Below, piece after piece: positions 5,978 to 9,227 of a stretch of DNA of 9,227 nucleotides; position 1 is the first letter of the stretch, and each line of letters begins with the position of its first letter. A program made the position numbers and the translations under genes. This DNA comes from Eubacterium limosum (lineage in GTDB: Bacteria; Bacillota; Clostridia; Eubacteriales; Eubacteriaceae), in assembly GCA_959020865.1 (NCBI GenBank), contig CAUEUD010000149.1:1-9227 (forward strand), in the 5' to 3' direction. The notes under the pieces are model-generated. The model was not told the origin of the DNA. It did not search any database and worked only from the letters and a program-made list of their open reading frames with translations.

Positions 5978-7396
5978 ATGTTATATTCAAAAGATGATCA
6001 GGACAAATTAAAGGATCGCTACTTAACCCCAATTTTTGGTACAGAGGCAAGTGATGAACCCTTACCAAAATACAAACTTCGCAAGGATCCCGTTGAACCG
6101 GAAGTTGCTTATCGCTTAATCAAGGATGACTTATTGGATGAAGGCAGTGCCAGACTGAACCTTTCCACCTTCTGCCAGACCTACATGGAACCAGAAGCTA
6201 CAAAGATCATGGCTGAAACACTTGAAAAAAATGCGATCGATAAATCAGAATACCCTCAGACAACTGAACTCGAAAACCGTTGTGTCAATATGATTGCTGA
6301 TCTGTGGCATGCACCAGATGATGAAAAATTCTTAGGCACCTCTACCGTAGGTTCTTCCGAAGCTTGTATGCTCGGTGGTATGGCCATGAAATTCAGATGG
6401 CGCAATAATGCGATCAAACAGGGCTTAGATGTAAAAGCTAAAAAGCCAAACCTGGTTATCTCCTCTGGCTATCAGGTATGCTGGGAAAAATTCTGTGTGT
6501 ACTGGGATATCGAAATGCGTCTCGTACCGCTGGATGAACAGCATATGAGTATGAACATGGATACTGTTATGGACTTCGTTGATGAATACACCATCGGTAT
6601 TGTCGGTATCATGGGGATTACCTACACTGGTAAATTTGACGATATCAAAGCTCTGGATGCGTTAGTCGAAGACTACAACCAGAAAAACCCTAAATTCCCA
6701 ATCTACATCCATGTCGACGGCGCTTCCGGCGGTATGTTTGCACCGTTTATTGAACCAGACCTGGAATGGGACTTCCGTCTTAAAAATGTTGTTTCCATCA
6801 ATACTTCCGGTCATAAATACGGCCTGGTATATCCTGGTATTGGCTGGGTATTATGGAGAGATGAAAAATGGTTACCGAAGGAACTGATCTTCAGCGTCAG
6901 CTACTTAGGCGGCAGCCTGCCGACAATGGCTATTAACTTCTCACGCTCTGCAAGCCAGATTATCGGACAGTATTACAACTTCTTACGCTACGGCTATGAA
7001 GGCTATAAGAAGATTCATGAAAGAACCAGAGACGTTGCCATGTATATCTCTAAAGAACTGGAAAAAACCGGTTTGTTTGAAATCTACAACGATGGCTCCA
7101 ACTTGCCAATCGTCTGCTGGAAGATGAAAAAAGACGCAAATAAAGAATGGAACTTATATGACCTTGCTGACCGTATCCGCATGAAGGGCTGGCAGGTACC
7201 GGCTTATCCACTGCCGGAAAACTTACAGGACGACATTATCCAGAGAGTCGTTGTCCGTGCTGACTTAAGCGAACAGCTTGGCGTTCTGCTCATGGAAGAC
7301 ATGAACCGTGCGATCAAGGAACTGGACGAAGCACACATTCTGCCACACGGCGGCGACCAGGTTAACAACAAGGGCGTATATGGTTTTACGCACTAA
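5978..7396 (+). CDS. gadB: Glutamate decarboxylase GadB
   Basis: This 472-residue PLP enzyme converts L-glutamate to GABA and CO2, using one cytoplasmic proton per turn. The class II decarboxylase core is intact. TFCQTYMEPEA and DLWHAPDDEKF lie near the N-terminus, followed by GTSTVGSSEACMLGGMAMK. HVDGASGG carries the PLP-ring aspartate D247, and SGHKYG carries the Schiff-base lysine K280. These align with E. coli D243 and K276 at a constant offset of four. SRSASQIIGQYYNFLR and GWQVPAYPLPE are also conserved. The C-terminus ends in VYGFTH, with a terminal histidine. E. coli GadB also carries a C-terminal histidine (H465) that inactivates the enzyme at neutral pH, so similar pH gating is plausible. 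AGGAGGT at 5964-5970 lies 7 nt before the ATG. Tandem stops TAATAA end the gene. Codon choice is strongly biased (GGT, GAA, AAA, TTA), suggesting high expression. Confidence 0.97.
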   Translation: MLYSKDDQDKLKDRYLTPIFGTEASDEPLPKYKLRKDPVEPEVAYRLIKDDLLDEGSARLNLSTFCQTYMEPEATKIMAETLEKNAIDKSEYPQTTELENRCVNMIADLWHAPDDEKFLGTSTVGSSEACMLGGMAMKFRWRNNAIKQGLDVKAKKPNLVISSGYQVCWEKFCVYWDIEMRLVPLDEQHMSMNMDTVMDFVDEYTIGIVGIMGITYTGKFDDIKALDALVEDYNQKNPKFPIYIHVDGASGGMFAPFIEPDLEWDFRLKNVVSINTSGHKYGLVYPGIGWVLWRDEKWLPKELIFSVSYLGGSLPTMAINFSRSASQIIGQYYNFLRYGYEGYKKIHERTRDVAMYISKELEKTGLFEIYNDGSNLPIVCWKMKKDANKEWNLYDLADRIRMKGWQVPAYPLPENLQDDIIQRVVVRADLSEQLGVLLMEDMNRAIKELDEAHILPHGGDQVNNKGVYGFTH

Positions 7397-7400
7397 TAAG

Positions 7401-7425
7401 AACATCAAAACCGGTTGATGTTTTC
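7401..7425 (+). terminator. Weak hairpin just after gadB
   Basis: AACATCAA (7401-7408) and TTGATGTT (7415-7422) form a perfect 8-bp, AT-rich stem around a 6-nt loop, only 4 nt past the gadB stop. The tail TTCCTCTC is a poor U-tract. It may slow polymerase or protect the 3' end rather than terminate by itself. Confidence 0.45.
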
Positions 7426-7442
7426 CTCTCCTAACCAATCGA

Positions 7443-7469
7443 ACAGGAGCGTCTCCTATCCGCTCCTGT
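7443..7469 (+). other. Second hairpin after gadB, no U-tail
   Basis: ACAGGAGCG (7443-7451) and CGCTCCTGT (7461-7469) pair perfectly over 9 bp with a 9-nt loop. No T-run follows, so it is not a standard terminator. The loop (TCTCCTATC) repeats CTCCT from the 3' arm. An mRNA-stabilising 3' structure for the gad transcript is one possibility. Confidence 0.5.
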
Positions 7470-7479
7470 AATCCACAGC

Positions 7480-7512
7480 AACCCGTATCGCCACGATACG
7501 GGTTATTTTTTA
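7480..7512 (+). terminator. Main gadCB terminator, left copy of an inverted 25-bp repeat
   Basis: Perfect 11-bp arms AACCCGTATCG (7480-7490) and CGATACGGGTT (7494-7504) enclose a 3-nt loop, CCA, followed by ATTTTTTA. This is a strong intrinsic terminator. The same 25 bp recur in exact reverse complement at 8463-8487, on the other side of nudC. Confidence 0.9.
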
Positions 7513-7521
7513 ATGGCTGCA

Positions 7522-7550
7522 TTGTCGTCCAGGCGCTGTTGTGGTATAGT
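7522..7550 (+). promoter_or_regulatory. Extended -10 promoter of nudC
   Basis: TTGTCG (7522-7527) and TATAGT (7545-7550) are 17 bp apart, and TGG directly before the -10 supplies the extended TGn motif. Transcription should start near 7557, giving a leader of about 50 nt before nudC. It begins just past the gadCB terminator. Confidence 0.75.
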
Positions 7551-7609
7551 TAGTAGCAGACGCAGCGGCACCGCCCTGCGCCACTTCACAGCATCAAAGG
7601 AGTAAAATC

Positions 7610-8437
7610 ATGATACAGGACATTGAACCTTACCGGCTGGCAAATGAATACGAACCAGCCCCGCCGGAAAAGGATGCTTATATTTTATGGTACAAGGAGG
7701 ATTACATTCTTCTCAGGCACAGCGATGAAGCCCTTTCCTTTCCCCGCTTTTCGGATATTCCGCCGGACATGGCCGGGCGTTACGCCTATCTTTTTTCAGT
7801 GGGCCAGGACACCTTCTACCTCTCCGAAGCGCCTGAGGCCGCTTTTAATGAGGACTTTTATCTCGAAAACATGCAGGCCCTGCGCCGCACAAGCCCCCGC
7901 TACCTGACCTATGCCGGGCTGGTCGGCTACCAGTTGTATAACTGGTACCGGAACCGCCGTTTCTGCGGCCGCTGCGGCAAGCCCATGAAACCTGCCGCCA
8001 ACGAGCGCATGCTTTACTGTCCAGAATGCGGCAATCTGGAATACCCAAAAATCTCCCCTGCTGTCATCGTCGCGGTGACAGACGGCGACCGTATCCTCAT
8101 GTCCAAATACGCCGGGCGGGCTTTTAAAAAATATGCGCTGCTCGCCGGCTTTGCCGAAATCGGCGAGACCATTGAGGAAACGGTCAGGCGCGAAGTCATG
8201 GAGGAGGTCGGCCTTAAGGTGAAGAACATCCGCTATTACAAAAGCCAGCCGTGGCCCTTTTCAGATTCTCTTCTCTTTGGCTTTTTTGCAGACCTGGACG
8301 GTGATGATACCATCACTTTGGATGAAAATGAACTGGCGGTTGCCGAATGGTTTACGCGCGGTGAGATGCCGGTCAAGGCTGACGGCTTCAGCCTCACCAA
8401 TGAGATGATGATGCAGTTTAAAAACGGCCTTTACTAG
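7610..8437 (+). CDS. nudC: NADH pyrophosphatase / NAD-cap hydrolase NudC
   Basis: NudC is a Nudix hydrolase that cleaves NAD(H) to NMN(H) and AMP; E. coli NudC also removes NAD caps from RNA 5' ends. This 275-residue protein has the family's three parts. The N-terminal domain is divergent and acidic. A zinc ribbon uses four cysteines, C119, C122, C137 and C140 (FCGRCG and YCPECG). The catalytic Nudix domain follows, with a complete Nudix box at 180-202 (G180, E186, REVMEE at 194-199, VGL). The downstream segment SQPWPFSDSLLFGF is the NudC-specific motif that separates NADH hydrolases from other Nudix enzymes. Length is close to the 257 residues of E. coli NudC. AAAGGAG at 7596-7602, 7 nt upstream, fixes the start. 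The gene is visibly richer in G+C, especially at third codon positions, than gadB or corA. It is monocistronic with its own promoter and terminator. Confidence 0.94.
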   Translation: MIQDIEPYRLANEYEPAPPEKDAYILWYKEDYILLRHSDEALSFPRFSDIPPDMAGRYAYLFSVGQDTFYLSEAPEAAFNEDFYLENMQALRRTSPRYLTYAGLVGYQLYNWYRNRRFCGRCGKPMKPAANERMLYCPECGNLEYPKISPAVIVAVTDGDRILMSKYAGRAFKKYALLAGFAEIGETIEETVRREVMEEVGLKVKNIRYYKSQPWPFSDSLLFGFFADLDGDDTITLDENELAVAEWFTRGEMPVKADGFSLTNEMMMQFKNGLY

Positions 8438-8450
8438 AAGACTCAGACCA

Positions 8451-8499
8451 TAAACAAAAATCAACCCGTATCGTGGCGATACGGGTTGATTTTTGTTTA
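8451..8499. terminator. 49-nt palindromic bidirectional terminator between nudC and tetR
   Basis: The arms at 8451-8473 and 8477-8499 are perfectly complementary over 23 bp around the loop TGG. An A-run lies on the left arm (8456-8460) and a T-run on the right (8490-8494), so it can end transcription in both directions. It serves convergent nudC and tetR. The right arm includes the tetR stop codon (8497-8499). The central 25 bp (8463-8487) are the inverted copy of the hairpin at 7480-7504. Confidence 0.92.
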
Positions 8500-9150
8500 A
8501 ACCAGAAACCGGATATGCTCCGGATTTTTATTCCTCAGAAAATCAAAGGCCTGCCTGATGGTGTTCTGGATCATATCTCCGTCCAGGTCCATCAGTCTGA
8601 AAAGTGTTTTTACAAAATAAAAACACATCTGGTCTTTTCCAAATTCAATTTCGCGTTCATAGTAATTGATGAACAGTTCTTTTCGGGAACCAAACTCAGC
8701 CATTGCAATAACATCCAGGTCCTCGTCTGTATAGGATTTGTTTAAAAAATCAAGGCATGAGCGGTTAAGCGTTTTGGTGATGGACAGGCGTCCGCCATTA
8801 TCCACATCCTTAACCAGCACCTCGTAATACAGCAGCGTATTGTGGGGGTCGGATAGAATTGCATTGTAATACAGCACCAGTGTAAAGCAATACTTGGTGT
8901 AAAGGTTCAAGTCTTTTTCTGACGCTTCAGAAACATAATCATAAAGCGCCATAAAAAAGGTATTGTAAATATCAGAAATCATATCATCTTTTTTCTTAAA
9001 GTAATATGTGATTGTTCCCAGCTTTACATTAGCATAGTCTGCTATATCCTGGATACCTGTTTTATTATAGCCATTTTCATAAAAAAGCTGCTTGGCTGCA
9101 TTAATAATGTTCTGTTTGGTGAGCGTCCCTTTTTTTGATTTAGCTACCAT
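8497..9150 (-). CDS. TetR-family transcriptional regulator
   Basis: This 217-residue protein has the TetR/AcrR layout. An N-terminal DNA-binding helix-turn-helix spans about residues 10-60, with LTKQNIINAAKQLFYENGYN, TGIQDIADYANVKLGTITYYF and KKKDDM. The C-terminal all-helical part is the ligand and dimerisation domain, which is too divergent to name an effector. The basic N-terminus (MVAKSKKG) probably aids DNA contact. An AAGGA ribosome site (9158-9162) lies 7 nt before the ATG at 9150. The stop codon falls inside the shared palindromic terminator. A perfect dyad 34 bp upstream of the start suggests autoregulation. Other targets may be genes to the right of the window. I do not recognise a specific subfamily. 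Confidence 0.88.
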   Translation of the reverse strand: MVAKSKKGTLTKQNIINAAKQLFYENGYNKTGIQDIADYANVKLGTITYYFKKKDDMISDIYNTFFMALYDYVSEASEKDLNLYTKYCFTLVLYYNAILSDPHNTLLYYEVLVKDVDNGGRLSITKTLNRSCLDFLNKSYTDEDLDVIAMAEFGSRKELFINYYEREIEFGKDQMCFYFVKTLFRLMDLDGDMIQNTIRQAFDFLRNKNPEHIRFLV

Positions 9151-9183
9151 TAACAGTTCCTTTCTCGTTATTTTGGGTTGGGG

Positions 9184-9198
9184 TTTTTACTGTAAAAA
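9184..9198. promoter_or_regulatory. Perfect 7-bp dyad upstream of tetR, likely operator
   Basis: TTTTTAC (9184-9190) and GTAAAAA (9192-9198) are perfect inverted arms around a single T. It overlaps a plausible tetR -10 (minus-strand TACAGT). TetR-family repressors commonly bind short dyads over their own promoters, so this is the best candidate for the operator of the adjacent regulator. TetR sites are often longer, so more flanking bases may be recognised. Confidence 0.5.
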
Positions 9199-9216
9199 TT
9201 ATTTATTCCCTATTAA
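9188..9216 (-). promoter_or_regulatory. Weak promoter candidate for tetR
   Basis: On the minus strand TTTAAT, 17 bp, then TACAGT gives three and four matches to the consensus hexamers. The dyad at 9184-9198 covers the -10, so repressor binding would block it. A plus-strand TATAAT at the very window edge (9222-9227) hints at a divergent gene, but its -35 region is poor. Confidence 0.3.
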
Positions 9217-9227
9217 ATTTGTATAAT

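Noticed and set aside
7480..8499. Insertion sequence or integron cassette around nudC
   Set aside because: There is no transposase, integrase or target duplication. The inverted repeats are functional terminators, so only the repeat itself is reported.

Overview
The window looks like chromosomal DNA of a low-to-moderate GC Gram-positive anaerobe. The signs are strong AGGAGG-type ribosome binding sites, near-consensus TTGACA/TATAAT promoters, U-tailed intrinsic terminators, an FMN riboswitch on a ribU-type ECF gene, and a TTG start on one gene. The overall flavour suggests Clostridia, perhaps a Eubacterium limosum-like organism. That placement is inference; no ribosomal or other phylogenetic marker is present. 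No mobile element, CRISPR array, rRNA or tRNA was seen.

Layout, left to right. Positions 1-327 hold no gene, but carry leftward promoter-like signals, a dyad that could be an operator, and the ribU terminator. Leftward (minus strand): ribU (riboflavin ECF S component, 328-891) with its consensus promoter, FMN riboswitch and riboswitch-linked terminator (926-1161). Next, also leftward, is a CorA-family Mg2+ channel (1182-2114) with its own promoter and a roughly 190-nt leader. That leader contains a terminator-like hairpin and an unannotated 28-codon ORF. Divergently (plus strand): a membrane diguanylate cyclase (Cache-HAMP-GGDEF, 2421-4067) closed by a long hairpin terminator. Then comes the glutamate acid-resistance pair, gadC antiporter (4260-5897) and gadB decarboxylase (5978-7396), followed by three successive hairpins. 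nudC (NADH pyrophosphatase, 7610-8437) has its own extended -10 promoter. A TetR-family regulator (8497-9150) faces it, sharing a 49-nt palindromic bidirectional terminator. The tetR upstream region carries a perfect dyad, a likely autoregulatory operator.

How the genes work together: GadB consumes a cytoplasmic proton while decarboxylating glutamate to GABA, and GadC exchanges GABA for external glutamate, so the pair forms a complete acid-resistance module. The other genes are separately controlled housekeeping or sensory units: riboflavin uptake, Mg2+ uptake, c-di-GMP synthesis and NAD(H)/NAD-RNA turnover. The most interesting signal is the small ORF before corA. Its first residues, MDADPGEKRLLKL, resemble in design the Mg2+-sensing MgtL leader peptide of Salmonella mgtA, although the gene downstream is a different Mg2+ transporter in a different phylum. 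Second is a 25-bp hairpin present once on each side of nudC in exactly inverted orientation.
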